From: Aquimarina aggregata
GTDB taxonomy: Bacteria; Bacteroidota; Bacteroidia; Flavobacteriales; Flavobacteriaceae
Direction of reading: 5' to 3'
Length of the DNA stretch: 64,000 bases
Assembly (NCBI RefSeq): GCF_001632745.1
Contig: NZ_LQRT01000002.1
Span: 806,001 to 870,000 of the forward strand
Position numbers and translations under genes: made by a program. Of this stretch, positions 51,852-60,594 are shown in pieces; position 1 is the stretch's first letter; the number at the start of each line of letters is the position of its first letter. The notes under the pieces are model-generated. The model did no database searches. It had not been told where the DNA came from and worked only from the letters and a program-made list of their open reading frames with translations.

Positions 51852-53669
51852 CTAATATGTTTCTGAGATACCATCAGAAAGTGTCTTTACATAGGCTACT
51901 AAAGCGTTTAATTCTTGATCTGTAAGTTTTAACTCATCAAAAGGTAATGTTTGATGTTCTAGATCAAATCCCATTCCACCACCACCTCCAAGATTATAAA
52001 ATTCCATAACCTGTTCTAAGGTAGAATATACTCCATTATGCATATATGGCGCTGTTAGTGCTGCATTTCGCACGGTTGGGGTCTTAAACATTCCTCTGTG
52101 CAGTTCTTCTTTAAATTTCCAATAAAATCCTAGATCATTATCTAATTCTTTATTATCAGCTTTATTAGGCACTCCAATAACTTCTTTTTCAGTTTCTGTA
52201 AAAAAAGGAGGAACAGTTCCATTGGTTAAGGGTACAAAATGACAAGTAGCACACAGTGCTTTACCCATAAATAAATTAAAGCCTTGTTTTTCTTCTGCTG
52301 TAAACGTATTTTCTTCTCCTCGCATGTTTTTATCAAACTTAGAGTTAAAACCATTTAATGTTGATATATACGAAGAAATTGCTTTTATCACATCTGTATT
52401 TCTATTGGATATCGTGCCATAAGCATCTTTAAACAATCGAACATAAGTGGTGTCTTGTAAAATTGCATCAGAAAATTGATGTACACCAGCATCAAACTCT
52501 TTATCATTAGTAAATACAGATGAAATCTGATCTAATATGGTTGGAGATCTGCCGTCCCAAAAGAAACTTTTTTGAAATACTGTATTTATTAAGGTCGGCG
52601 TATTTCTAACTAATTTATTTCCATTATTATCTAGATTTACTACTAGTCCGTCTGCATATGCTTTTTCGGGAATATGACAAGTAGCACAAGCCATCTCGCC
52701 TTTTTTAGAAAGATTTTTATCAAAGAATAACTTTTTACCAAGTTCAATTCTTTTTTCGGAAGGGTTGCGATTCGTTGCAGGTGTAAAATAAGTAACATTA
52801 AAAGAATCTGTTTCAAAAAATGTTGGAGCATCAAAATTAAAAGGAAATGTATTTACTCCTTCCCATAGTTCGCTTTCTTTTCTTATAGAAACCCAATTAC
52901 GCGTTACAGGATTCATATAATCCCTAATAAAGGTATATCTGTCAAAACTTTCAAAATCTGTATTTCTTTGAATAAATTGTATTGCTGATGCTATACTAGT
53001 TTTAAACTTTTGATCTAAATCTGGGTTTTTCTTTTTAATTAAAAAGGCAATACTTTCTTGATATACATGCTCAAGACTCTCAAGTGAAACTATCGTTTCA
53101 TTAATTCCTAAATGACTAACAGGGGTATCAAAACCGGATATACCTAGACTAATAATCCTAAATAATTGTTGATGAGTTGCTACAAAAAAACGTTGTGGGT
53201 TTAATTCTCTTTTTTTAATCCCTTTTTGAAGGTTTATTAATAAACCTTTAGTAATAGTTACTTCTCTTTCAAATTCTTCCTTACTAACCTCTCCTTCGTA
53301 GATACTCTCTTCTATTTTTTGAAAACCAACAGGTTTTAAAATTTTTCCATTATCTTCTTTATATACGGGTAATGCAGGACCATTGGCTCTATGTCCAACA
53401 GCAGGATTAAGATAAGATGCATAGGGTTCTGCTTTTTTAAATGCTATCCTTGCTTGAATAAAGATTTCTTTTGCTTGATCTCCATCTACGCCATGACTTA
53501 AAAGTTCATCTAAATGTGTTATTGATTTTGTGATATTTTGCAAATAAAAATCCTGTGTTGACTTCCAATCCAGACTCGTTTTTTCAATATATTTTTCTTC
53601 TTTTTTACAAGAAAACATACATATACAAAAACTACCTATAACTAATATTAGTTTTGATATTTTAAACAT
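51852..53669 (-). CDS. Cytochrome c peroxidase fused to imelysin-like domain, lipoprotein
   Basis: 605 residues. Lipobox 'CICMFSCKK' (Cys21). Residues ~35-270 look like an imelysin/EfeO-type helical domain ('AKEIFIQARIAFKKAEPYASYL'), with 'NPAVGHRANGPALP'. The C-terminal ~300 residues are a di-haem peroxidase: 'CATCHIPEKAYADG' (328-332 haem site) and 'CATCHFVPLTNG' (473-477), plus 'TPTVRNAALTAPYMHNGVY'. Haem is bound at each CxxCH. Located in the envelope. Reduces hydrogen peroxide or does related oxidation; the fused domain may bind iron. Lies downstream of the 53751 gene on the same strand. Confidence 0.85.
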   Translation of the reverse strand: MFKISKLILVIGSFCICMFSCKKEEKYIEKTSLDWKSTQDFYLQNITKSITHLDELLSHGVDGDQAKEIFIQARIAFKKAEPYASYLNPAVGHRANGPALPVYKEDNGKILKPVGFQKIEESIYEGEVSKEEFEREVTITKGLLINLQKGIKKRELNPQRFFVATHQQLFRIISLGISGFDTPVSHLGINETIVSLESLEHVYQESIAFLIKKKNPDLDQKFKTSIASAIQFIQRNTDFESFDRYTFIRDYMNPVTRNWVSIRKESELWEGVNTFPFNFDAPTFFETDSFNVTYFTPATNRNPSEKRIELGKKLFFDKNLSKKGEMACATCHIPEKAYADGLVVNLDNNGNKLVRNTPTLINTVFQKSFFWDGRSPTILDQISSVFTNDKEFDAGVHQFSDAILQDTTYVRLFKDAYGTISNRNTDVIKAISSYISTLNGFNSKFDKNMRGEENTFTAEEKQGFNLFMGKALCATCHFVPLTNGTVPPFFTETEKEVIGVPNKADNKELDNDLGFYWKFKEELHRGMFKTPTVRNAALTAPYMHNGVYSTLEQVMEFYNLGGGGGMGFDLEHQTLPFDELKLTDQELNALVAYVKTLSDGISETY

Positions 53670-53692
53670 TTTGGTACTACATTTTTATAAAT

Positions 53693-53727
53693 AAAAGAAT
53701 CTCCATTTAAAAAAATGGAGATCTTTT
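53693..53727 (-). terminator. Terminator-like hairpin between the 53751 and 51852 genes
   Basis: ATCTCCATTT / AAATGGAGAT stem with an AAAA loop (plus strand), extended by an imperfect arm. On the minus strand a T-run follows. It lies in the 81-bp gap, so it probably ends most of the 53751 transcript. Confidence 0.65.
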
Positions 53728-53750
53728 GAAGTATGACTAATTCAAAAAAA

Positions 53751-55295
53751 TTATCTAGGAAGCCCCTTTAAAATTACAATTTGAGACGCTTGATCATCTT
53801 CTCTTGCACTATTAGTATGACCATCTAAATTCATAAAATCTGGACTTTCCCAATAGTGAGGTTGTACTGCCAATAAGAAAGTTCCTGGAACACCAACTTT
53901 ATCAGAAACATCTATTAATGATCCAAATTCTCCGCTAAATCCAGTACTATTATTAGGATCTAAATCCTGACGTACGACTAATTCTAATACAGTACTTGGG
54001 TTATTACCATTAATATCTGTTTGATAAATCTGAGCTGCATGACCTCTATCAAAAGAGTTAGGATCTTCTTGAACATATATAAAATTCTCTGTAACACAAA
54101 TGTTATCAGGGCTTTGCAATGCTGCCAAATTACCATCCATGTTATTAGTATCAGTATTACCACTGATGATTTGAGTAAGCTTACCTGTTAATGGAGAAGC
54201 TGCGTCTAATTCTAATTTGTAAACAGTACCCCAGTCATTATAAGTTCCTCTACCTGGACCTCTACCAGTTACAGCAAAAAATACATTTCTACCATTTGCA
54301 TCACTCCCTTTTTGGTAGTCTACATCTTCTACTCTCATAAACTGAGATGCAAAAACACCTGTACAAGCAGTTTCCATCTCATCTTTTGTTAAATCTTTTC
54401 CATTAGGAATCTCTACAAATTCAACATCATAGGTACTACCAAAGTCAAGTTGTCCTTCATTATATATAGTATTTGCAGTTACGTTTTGCACTCCACCGGC
54501 TCCATCAGAAAATTGTTTCAATCTTAATACATATATTTTTCCGTTGTCTAAGTCTGCATCTCCGTTTTCAGAATAATATAAAGTAACTTGCCCTTCTGAT
54601 CCACTTGAATCATCATCTCCGCCTATAATAACTGTTTTTCCTGCATATGAGTTTTGCGGAAGAGGAACTGCATTTTCCCATGAAAATTCTCCAAGAGCAT
54701 CTAATCCGAAATCTGCTGTTGGTGTAGGAGTTACAATAAATGGGTCAATTCCTTTTACATCATAATTAATACTTTCTGAAGCTGATAAAAATATATCTTT
54801 AGTTCCCCCATGAATATCTTTTTCCCACATCGTTCCAGAACATTGTCTTGCAAAATCAGATACTCCAGAGTTTAATAAATAATCTCCTGATGTCGGAATT
54901 AAATTTTCATCTAGATTAATTCTTGCAACTGCATAACTATCCTCACAGTTTACTACATATACATAACCACCATTTTCATTTTTCAAAAAACCAGCTCCAT
55001 CTGCAGAACCAGCTAATTGAAAACTACCATCAATTACATCCGGTGTACTTATTAATGAATATGCTTCTACAAAATTAAACTGAGGCGCCAATGCCACTAA
55101 TGGTTTTGTTGCCGATTTATCAGCAAACATTGTTGGTTCAGGTTCGAAATCTTCTCCATCTTCTCCATCTACTCCATCAACCCCATCTCTACCATCTACT
55201 CCATCTCTACCATCTTCTGGGTCACAAGCCATAAAAAATACCCCAATCATGGATACCATAAATATTTTAAAAATCGTTTTGTGTGAAATTTTCAT
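53751..55295 (-). CDS. Secreted PhoX/DUF839-like protein with collagen-like stretch
   Basis: 514 residues. Lipobox 'IGVFFMACDPE' (Cys24). Directly after it is a collagen-like G-x-D stretch ('GRDGVDGRDGVDGVDGEDG', about eight Gly-x-x triplets), then a beta-propeller-like body with 'YVYVVNCEDSYAVARINL', 'GQVTLYYSENGDADLDNGKIYVL' and 'ICVTENFIYVQEDPNSFDRG'. The body recalls PhoX-type phosphatase or DUF839 propellers, but I cannot confirm the metal-site residues. Envelope protein. Upstream of the peroxidase gene, so possibly co-regulated. Confidence 0.7.
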   Translation of the reverse strand: MKISHKTIFKIFMVSMIGVFFMACDPEDGRDGVDGRDGVDGVDGEDGEDFEPEPTMFADKSATKPLVALAPQFNFVEAYSLISTPDVIDGSFQLAGSADGAGFLKNENGGYVYVVNCEDSYAVARINLDENLIPTSGDYLLNSGVSDFARQCSGTMWEKDIHGGTKDIFLSASESINYDVKGIDPFIVTPTPTADFGLDALGEFSWENAVPLPQNSYAGKTVIIGGDDDSSGSEGQVTLYYSENGDADLDNGKIYVLRLKQFSDGAGGVQNVTANTIYNEGQLDFGSTYDVEFVEIPNGKDLTKDEMETACTGVFASQFMRVEDVDYQKGSDANGRNVFFAVTGRGPGRGTYNDWGTVYKLELDAASPLTGKLTQIISGNTDTNNMDGNLAALQSPDNICVTENFIYVQEDPNSFDRGHAAQIYQTDINGNNPSTVLELVVRQDLDPNNSTGFSGEFGSLIDVSDKVGVPGTFLLAVQPHYWESPDFMNLDGHTNSAREDDQASQIVILKGLPR

Positions 55296-55732
55296 TTTCT
55301 GAAATTTAATGTGTTATTACTTTTTCGTAAAAGTATCTTTCACACTCAGAAACATTGTTAATTGATAATTTTGATTACGTTATCCTAAACTTAACTTAAG
55401 GTTAAATGTTTACCTAATCGTTAATAATTAGAATGATTATGAATTACGGGTTTTACACACTCAACTGATAGTTTATCTATTAAAAGAGTAATAAAAAGTC
55501 TATTTAATACGATTCGTTTAAAATATTCGTTCTATACAAACGCAAACTCATATTTAAAATGAAATAATACAATTTATGCCTAAACCAAGGTATACCTTGG
55601 ATTGCTTATTTGTATTTTTTACGGTTAACACACAAAATTAATACGTAATGTTAATTAATTGGTAATATGTAACTTATTTTTGTTAATTTTATTAAGAATT
55701 GTATTACAAAAAAACAGTTCTCTGGATTTAGA
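55296..55732. other. Intergenic region, 437 bp, with perfect palindrome
   Basis: Divergent between the 53751 gene (minus) and the GAF kinase (plus). It has a perfect 16-bp palindrome at 55585-55600, and a TATTTTTG -7-like box at 55675-55682 without a well-placed TTG. Nothing coding. Confidence 0.6.
55585..55600. promoter_or_regulatory. Perfect 16-bp palindrome (operator candidate)
   Basis: CCAAGGTATACCTTGG reads the same on both strands. It lies about 133 bp before the GAF-kinase ATG and about 290 bp before the 53751 start. It suits a dimeric repressor or activator site. The regulator is unknown. Confidence 0.5.
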
Positions 55733-56941
55733 ATGATATCAGCAACTATACCTATAAATGAAGAATTTAGGCTTGAAGCTTTAAGGTCTTTAAATATTCT
55801 TGATACTCCATCAGAAAAAGAATTTGATGAGATTACAAGTCTTGCTGCATTTTTGTGTGATACAGAGATTGCATTAATTTCTCTAGTAGATAGCGATCGA
55901 CAATGGTTTAAATCTAAACATGGTTTAGATGTTTGCGAAACTCCCAGAGATGTTTCTTTTTGCGCGCACGCCATTCTTGATCCCGAAAATCCCTTAATAG
56001 TAGAAGATGCTCGTAAAGATGATCGTTTTAAGAACAATCCGTTGACTACGGTTGAGAAACTAGTGATCTTCTATGCAGGTATTCCTTTAGTTGATAAAAA
56101 TGGTTTTGCTCTTGGTACCTTATGTGTTATTGATAGTAAACCTAAAACATTATCCAAAAAACAATTAGAATCGTTAAAATCCTTGGCTAATCAAGTAGTC
56201 ATGCTTTTTGAACTAAATAAAAAGAATACTGATTTAGAAAAAGTGCAATCTAAACTTAAAAAACGAAATGATTCTTTAAGAGAATTTGCTAGAGTAATAT
56301 CTCATGATTTAAAAATGCCCTTGGCAAATATCATTACAACTACAGACTTGCTAAAACTTATCCTTAACGGTAAGCTGGATGAAGAAAGTTCTGAATACTT
56401 TGACTATATAAAAACTTCTTCGTTCTCTATGAGCAGTTACATTAGTGATGTACTAGATCATTATGAGAGTGATAGCTTATTACAAAACAAACCCGAAAAG
56501 TTCGATTTGAATGAGCTTTTACAAGAAATTGTAGATCTTTTAAGTATTAAACCAGATTTCACTATTAATTTTCCAACTGCCAATACTATAATTGAATCTA
56601 ACAAATTGGTACTGAAACAAGTGTTTTTTAACCTAATCGCTAATAGTATTAAGTATAATGATAAAGAGCAAATAGAAATATCTATTGACGCCAATGAAGA
56701 TGAAAATTTCTATTTTTTTAGAATTACCGATAACGGAATGGGTATTCCAAATGATAAGTTAGATACTATTTTTGATTTGTTTACCACCGCTAATACTACA
56801 GATAGAAGTGGTAATAAAGGTAATGGTATAGGGTTATCTACTGTTAAAAAGCTTGTAGGTAAGCTTGGAGGTTCAATCAAAGTAACCTCTACAGAAAAAG
56901 TTCAAACTACCTTTGATTTCTATATTAAAAAATATAATTAA
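55733..56941 (+). CDS. GAF-domain sensor histidine kinase
   Basis: 402 residues, soluble, no membrane helix. GAF domain about 20-155 ('LAAFLCDTEIALISLVDSDRQWFK', 'FCAHAIL', 'LGTLCVIDSKP'). HisKA with phosphoacceptor His191 in 'ISHDLKMPLANI' and an HATPase with 'NSIKYND' (N box), 'DNGMGIPND' (G1) and 'GNGIGLSTVKKLV' (G2). It senses an intracellular signal, and no partner regulator is adjacent. The 3' end overlaps the convergent FAD gene by 4 bp. Confidence 0.9.
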   Translation: MISATIPINEEFRLEALRSLNILDTPSEKEFDEITSLAAFLCDTEIALISLVDSDRQWFKSKHGLDVCETPRDVSFCAHAILDPENPLIVEDARKDDRFKNNPLTTVEKLVIFYAGIPLVDKNGFALGTLCVIDSKPKTLSKKQLESLKSLANQVVMLFELNKKNTDLEKVQSKLKKRNDSLREFARVISHDLKMPLANIITTTDLLKLILNGKLDEESSEYFDYIKTSSFSMSSYISDVLDHYESDSLLQNKPEKFDLNELLQEIVDLLSIKPDFTINFPTANTIIESNKLVLKQVFFNLIANSIKYNDKEQIEISIDANEDENFYFFRITDNGMGIPNDKLDTIFDLFTTANTTDRSGNKGNGIGLSTVKKLVGKLGGSIKVTSTEKVQTTFDFYIKKYN

Positions 56942-58503
56942 TTCTTTTTTTCGATAGATCTAACACAAGCTATAGCACATTTCTCACCATCAATAGCCGC
57001 AGAAATAATACCACCGGCATACCCTGCACCTTCTCCGCACGGATACAACCCCTTTATTTGAGTATGTTCTAATGTTTGCCAATCCCGAGGAATTCGTATT
57101 GGTGAAGATGTTCTAGATTCTGGAGCATGCACCACAGCTTCATTGGTCAAATACCCTTTCATACTATCTCCAAAAGCCTTAAACCCTTCTTTTAATGTAC
57201 TATGTATAAATTTAGGAAAGACCATACCCATATCTGCAGATGTTAACCCAGGTGCATACGAGGTTTCTGGAAGGTCTGAAGAAACTCTTCCTTCTACTAA
57301 ATCTATTAAGCGTTGCGCAGGAACACGTTGTGTTTCTCCTCCAACACTCCATGCTTTTTGTTCTATACTTTTTTGAAAATACATTCCCGCTAGAGGTCCG
57401 TATTTAGAAAAAGGTTTAAAATCTTCTTCTCGTAACTCAACTACAATACCACTGTTAGAAGTTGGTTGATCTCTCTTTGAAGGAGACCAGCCATTGGTAA
57501 CAACTTCACCAGGACTTGTAGCACAAGCAGCAATTACGCCCCCAGGGCACATACAAAAAGAATACATTCCTCTACCATCTACTTGCTTTACAATACTGTA
57601 AGGAGAAGGAGGTAAATATGGACCTCTATCTTCGCATTTATATTGTATTTGATCAATCAGTTTTTGAGAATGCTCTACTCTAACACCTAATGCAAAAGGT
57701 TTTGCCTCAATCTCTATATTTTTATGATATAAGAGTTCAAAAATATCTCTTGCAGAGTGACCAGTAGCCAATATGACCCTATTTGTGGCTATTTTGTCTC
57801 CATTTAACAATGTTACACCATGTATCTTAGAGCTTTTTATTTCAAAATCAGTAACTCGGGTCTCAAAATGTATTTCTCCTCCTTGCGCTATTATTTTTTC
57901 ACGAATGGCGGCAATAATATTTGGCAATTTATTTGTTCCGATATGAGGATGCGCTTCTACTAATATTTGATCTGTAGCCCCAAAACCCACTAAAAGTTTC
58001 AGTATACGTTGTACATCACCCCTCTTTTTTGATCTTGTATATAATTTTCCATCACTGTACGTTCCCGCTCCTCCTTCTCCAAAACAATAGTTAGAATCTT
58101 CGTTTACAATATGGTCTTGATTAATAGCTTTTAAATCCCTACGTCTATTTCTAACATCCTTACCTCGTTCTATAACGATAGGTTTATAACCTAATTCGAC
58201 GCACTGTAATGCAGAAAACAAACCTGCTGGACCTGCGCCTATAATCACTATTTCTGGTGCATTAGACACATCTGGGTAATCTGGTAACTCTATTGGGCGA
58301 TAAATATATTCTTCTTGAACATATACATTTAGCTTCAAATTAACCTTAATATTGCGCTGTCTTGCATCAATAGAACGCTTGACAATTTTAATATGTTTAA
58401 TATCATCTATTGGAATCCCATTCTTACGTGCTACATCATTTTTTAATTGTTCAGGGTTTGCTGCAATTTCTGGAGAAACTTGTATGGTAAATTCGTGTTG
58501 CAT
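56938..58503 (-). CDS. FAD-dependent NAD(P)-type oxidoreductase (COG2509-like)
   Basis: 521 residues. The N-terminal ~85 residues are an alpha/beta domain ('FTIQVSPEIAANPEQLKNDV'), then a Rossmann fold 'EIVIIGAGPAGLFSALQCVELGY' (GxGxxG FAD site) and 'GEGGAGTYSDGKLYTRSK', 'AHPHIGTNKLP', 'VILATGHSARDIFELL' and a C-terminal 'LYPCGEGAGYAGGIISAAIDG'. These are the marks of COG2509 dehydrogenases. Substrate not known. Probably cytoplasmic. Overlaps the GAF-kinase gene by 4 bp at its 3' end. Confidence 0.88.
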   Translation of the reverse strand: MQHEFTIQVSPEIAANPEQLKNDVARKNGIPIDDIKHIKIVKRSIDARQRNIKVNLKLNVYVQEEYIYRPIELPDYPDVSNAPEIVIIGAGPAGLFSALQCVELGYKPIVIERGKDVRNRRRDLKAINQDHIVNEDSNYCFGEGGAGTYSDGKLYTRSKKRGDVQRILKLLVGFGATDQILVEAHPHIGTNKLPNIIAAIREKIIAQGGEIHFETRVTDFEIKSSKIHGVTLLNGDKIATNRVILATGHSARDIFELLYHKNIEIEAKPFALGVRVEHSQKLIDQIQYKCEDRGPYLPPSPYSIVKQVDGRGMYSFCMCPGGVIAACATSPGEVVTNGWSPSKRDQPTSNSGIVVELREEDFKPFSKYGPLAGMYFQKSIEQKAWSVGGETQRVPAQRLIDLVEGRVSSDLPETSYAPGLTSADMGMVFPKFIHSTLKEGFKAFGDSMKGYLTNEAVVHAPESRTSSPIRIPRDWQTLEHTQIKGLYPCGEGAGYAGGIISAAIDGEKCAIACVRSIEKKN

Positions 58504-58696
58504 GCACTCGAGTATTTATTTCCAATTTTCGAGCGAAGATACAATATTCTTTACTTCAAAAATTCATATATTTTATTTGAAAATCAATATTATCACCTCT
58601 AACTTTCACCAATCGCATTAAGGACAAACAACCAAAATACATCGACAAAGGAACCAATTCTTTTGATGTTTAACCTTTTTTTAAGATATTACTTCC

Positions 58697-58704
58697 TATC
58701 TTTG
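58697..58704 (+). promoter_or_regulatory. -7 box candidate for the first barrel gene
   Basis: TATCTTTG fits TAnnTTTG exactly, 29 bp before the ATG at 58733. A TTG is present only 31 bp upstream, too far for the usual spacer. Confidence 0.4.
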
Positions 58705-58732
58705 AACTTAAACAAACCTTAAATTTACAATT

Positions 58733-59275
58733 ATGAAAAAGCTATTTTTATTAGCAATTGCCGTAATCGGTTTTACTTTTAGCTCACAAGCTCAAGACAT
58801 TAAATTTGGTTTCAAAGGTGGGATCAATTTAGCAACCATTAATGGAGATGATGTAGCTGATCAAATAGATGGAAGAACGGGATATCATATTGGTGCTGTA
58901 CTTCAATTAAGTATTTTAGAGACATTTGCTATTCAACCAGAACTTTTATACTCTGCTCAAGGTACTGATGATACTGATATTGATTACATTAATATCCCTG
59001 TTTTAGCAAAACTTAAATTTGCGAAATTTTTTAGTGTAGAAGCAGGTCCGCAATTTGGGTTTGTCGTAAATGATGGATTTGAGGATATTCCAGGATCAGT
59101 AGAAGCTGGTGTTGAAGCGAAAAGCTTTGATTTAAGTGCTGCTATCGGTGCTGGTGTTGAATTTGGAGGATTCTTTGGTCAACTTAGATACAACTACGGT
59201 TTTACTGATGTTGTGGATGACTTTGATGGTAGAAACTCTAATTTTCAAGTATCTGTTGGATATTATATTTTCTAG
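58733..59275 (+). CDS. Porin-family outer-membrane barrel (copy 1)
   Basis: 180 residues with a signal peptide (1-20, 'SSQAQ'). Outer-membrane barrel of the PorT/OMP_b-brl_2 type: 'KFGFKGGINLATINGDD', 'ETFAIQPELLYSAQGTDDTD', 'YINIPVLAKLKFAKFFSVEAG' and a last strand 'FQVSVGYYIF' with C-terminal Phe. Strongly similar to the next gene. Own terminator at 59296. Role unknown. Confidence 0.88.
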   Translation: MKKLFLLAIAVIGFTFSSQAQDIKFGFKGGINLATINGDDVADQIDGRTGYHIGAVLQLSILETFAIQPELLYSAQGTDDTDIDYINIPVLAKLKFAKFFSVEAGPQFGFVVNDGFEDIPGSVEAGVEAKSFDLSAAIGAGVEFGGFFGQLRYNYGFTDVVDDFDGRNSNFQVSVGYYIF

Positions 59276-59295
59276 TAATACTATTTATATTATAT

Positions 59296-59324
59296 AAAGA
59301 GGAAGTTTTACTTCCTCTTTTTTT
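59296..59324 (+). terminator. Intrinsic terminator of barrel copy 1
   Basis: AAAGAGGAAGT / ACTTCCTCTTT, an 11-bp perfect stem with a 3-nt loop followed by T-run. Confidence 0.85.
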
Positions 59325-59491
59325 ATGCTTAAAAGTTAAATGACATTCGTTTTAATTCGAAAATTATAATAATAAATCAAACATATACTCGAGTATTTTT
59401 GATAGCGTAAAAATCATTATAGTAATGGTATAGTTTTTGGCTACTCCAGCTATTATAACTTACAGAATCAAACAAATCTAAATTTACAATT

Positions 59492-60040
59492 ATGAAAAGG
59501 GTATTTTTATTAACACTTGCTATAATCAGTTTTACTTTTAACTCCCAAGCACAAGACATTAAATTCGGTTTCAAAGGCGGTATAAATTTAGCAACCATTA
59601 ATGGTAATGATGTAGGTGATCAAATAGATGGAAGAACAGGGTTTCATTTGGGTACCGTACTTCAATTGAGTATACTAGAAACCTTTGCTATTCAACCTGA
59701 ACTTTTGTACTCTGCACAAGGAACTGACGATATCGATCTTGATTATATCAATATTCCAGTTTTGGCAAAGCTTAAATTTGCTAAGTTTTTTAGCGTCGAA
59801 ACAGGTCCTCAATTTGGTTTTATTGTTAATGATGGTTTTAAAAATGCTACTGAAGGTTTACAAGATGTATCTTTTTTAGAAGCAGAAACTTTTGATTTTG
59901 GGTTTGCCTTTGGTGGAAGTGTTGAGTATAATGACTTTTTTATGCAAGCTCGGTATAACCTTGGTTTAACAGAAATAATAAACGGTAGAGATGGAAAAAA
60001 TTCTAATTTCCAAATATCTGTAGGATTCTATATATTCTAA
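59492..60040 (+). CDS. Porin-family outer-membrane barrel (copy 2)
   Basis: 182 residues, about as long as the 58733 product and nearly identical in the first ~110 residues ('GFKGGINLATINGNDVGDQ', 'ETFAIQPELLYSAQGTDDID', 'LAKLKFAKFFSVETG'). The last ~70 residues diverge more ('VSFLEAETFDFGFAFGGS') before the shared end 'FQISVGFYIF'. Signal peptide 'NSQAQ'. Tandem duplicate; its terminator at 60053 also has the same GAGGAAG core as copy 1. Confidence 0.88.
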   Translation: MKRVFLLTLAIISFTFNSQAQDIKFGFKGGINLATINGNDVGDQIDGRTGFHLGTVLQLSILETFAIQPELLYSAQGTDDIDLDYINIPVLAKLKFAKFFSVETGPQFGFIVNDGFKNATEGLQDVSFLEAETFDFGFAFGGSVEYNDFFMQARYNLGLTEIINGRDGKNSNFQISVGFYIF

Positions 60041-60052
60041 TGTTAAAGTATA

Positions 60053-60090
60053 AATATATATAGAGGAAGTTATGCTTCCTCTTTATATAT
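60053..60090 (+). terminator. Intrinsic terminator of barrel copy 2
   Basis: AGAGGAAG / CTTCCTCT core stem with a 5-nt loop, extended by flanking ATATAT arms. Core sequence shared with the copy 1 terminator. Confidence 0.7.
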
Positions 60091-60165
60091 GATCAAAAGT
60101 TATTCTATTTTTTATTGTATTAAAATAGAGGTATCTTACCTTAACTAATTTATAAAGCACTACAG

Positions 60166-60591
60166 ATGAATACTATTACTCAAACTGAATACCCTAGTAT
60201 CTTTGATCGTGTAAAAGCTATTATAGTGGATAGTATTATTTTAATAATTTTAATGGTAGTAGTAACTGATATTTTTTCTTCTTTTGAACATATCCCTGAT
60301 AGTGCCCGAATTATTGCTTTTATTATTATTTTTGGATTGTATGACCCTATACTTACCAGCTTTTTTGGAGGTACCATTGGACATAAAGTCATAGGAATTC
60401 GTGTTAAGCAATTAGATAATCCAGAAAAAAACATCTTACTTCACATGGCCATTTTAAGATATCTTGTAAAAGCCTTATTGGGTTGGATTTCATTACTAAC
60501 TGTATCGAGTAACGAAAAAAAACAAGCTATTCATGATTCATTTGCAGGATCAATTGTAGTATATAGCGCGAAACAAAATAGCAAACCTTAA
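60166..60591 (+). CDS. RDD-family membrane protein
   Basis: 141 residues. RDD signature near the start 'FDRVKAIIVDSIILIILM' (Arg and Asp), membrane helices at ~18-40, ~48-68 and ~90-110, and the tail 'KKQAIHDSFAGSIVVY', which is the typical RDD ending (H-D-x-x-A-G). Function unknown; inner membrane. Convergent with the helicase gene 3 bp away. Confidence 0.9.
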   Translation: MNTITQTEYPSIFDRVKAIIVDSIILIILMVVVTDIFSSFEHIPDSARIIAFIIIFGLYDPILTSFFGGTIGHKVIGIRVKQLDNPEKNILLHMAILRYLVKALLGWISLLTVSSNEKKQAIHDSFAGSIVVYSAKQNSKP

Positions 60592-60594
60592 CAA

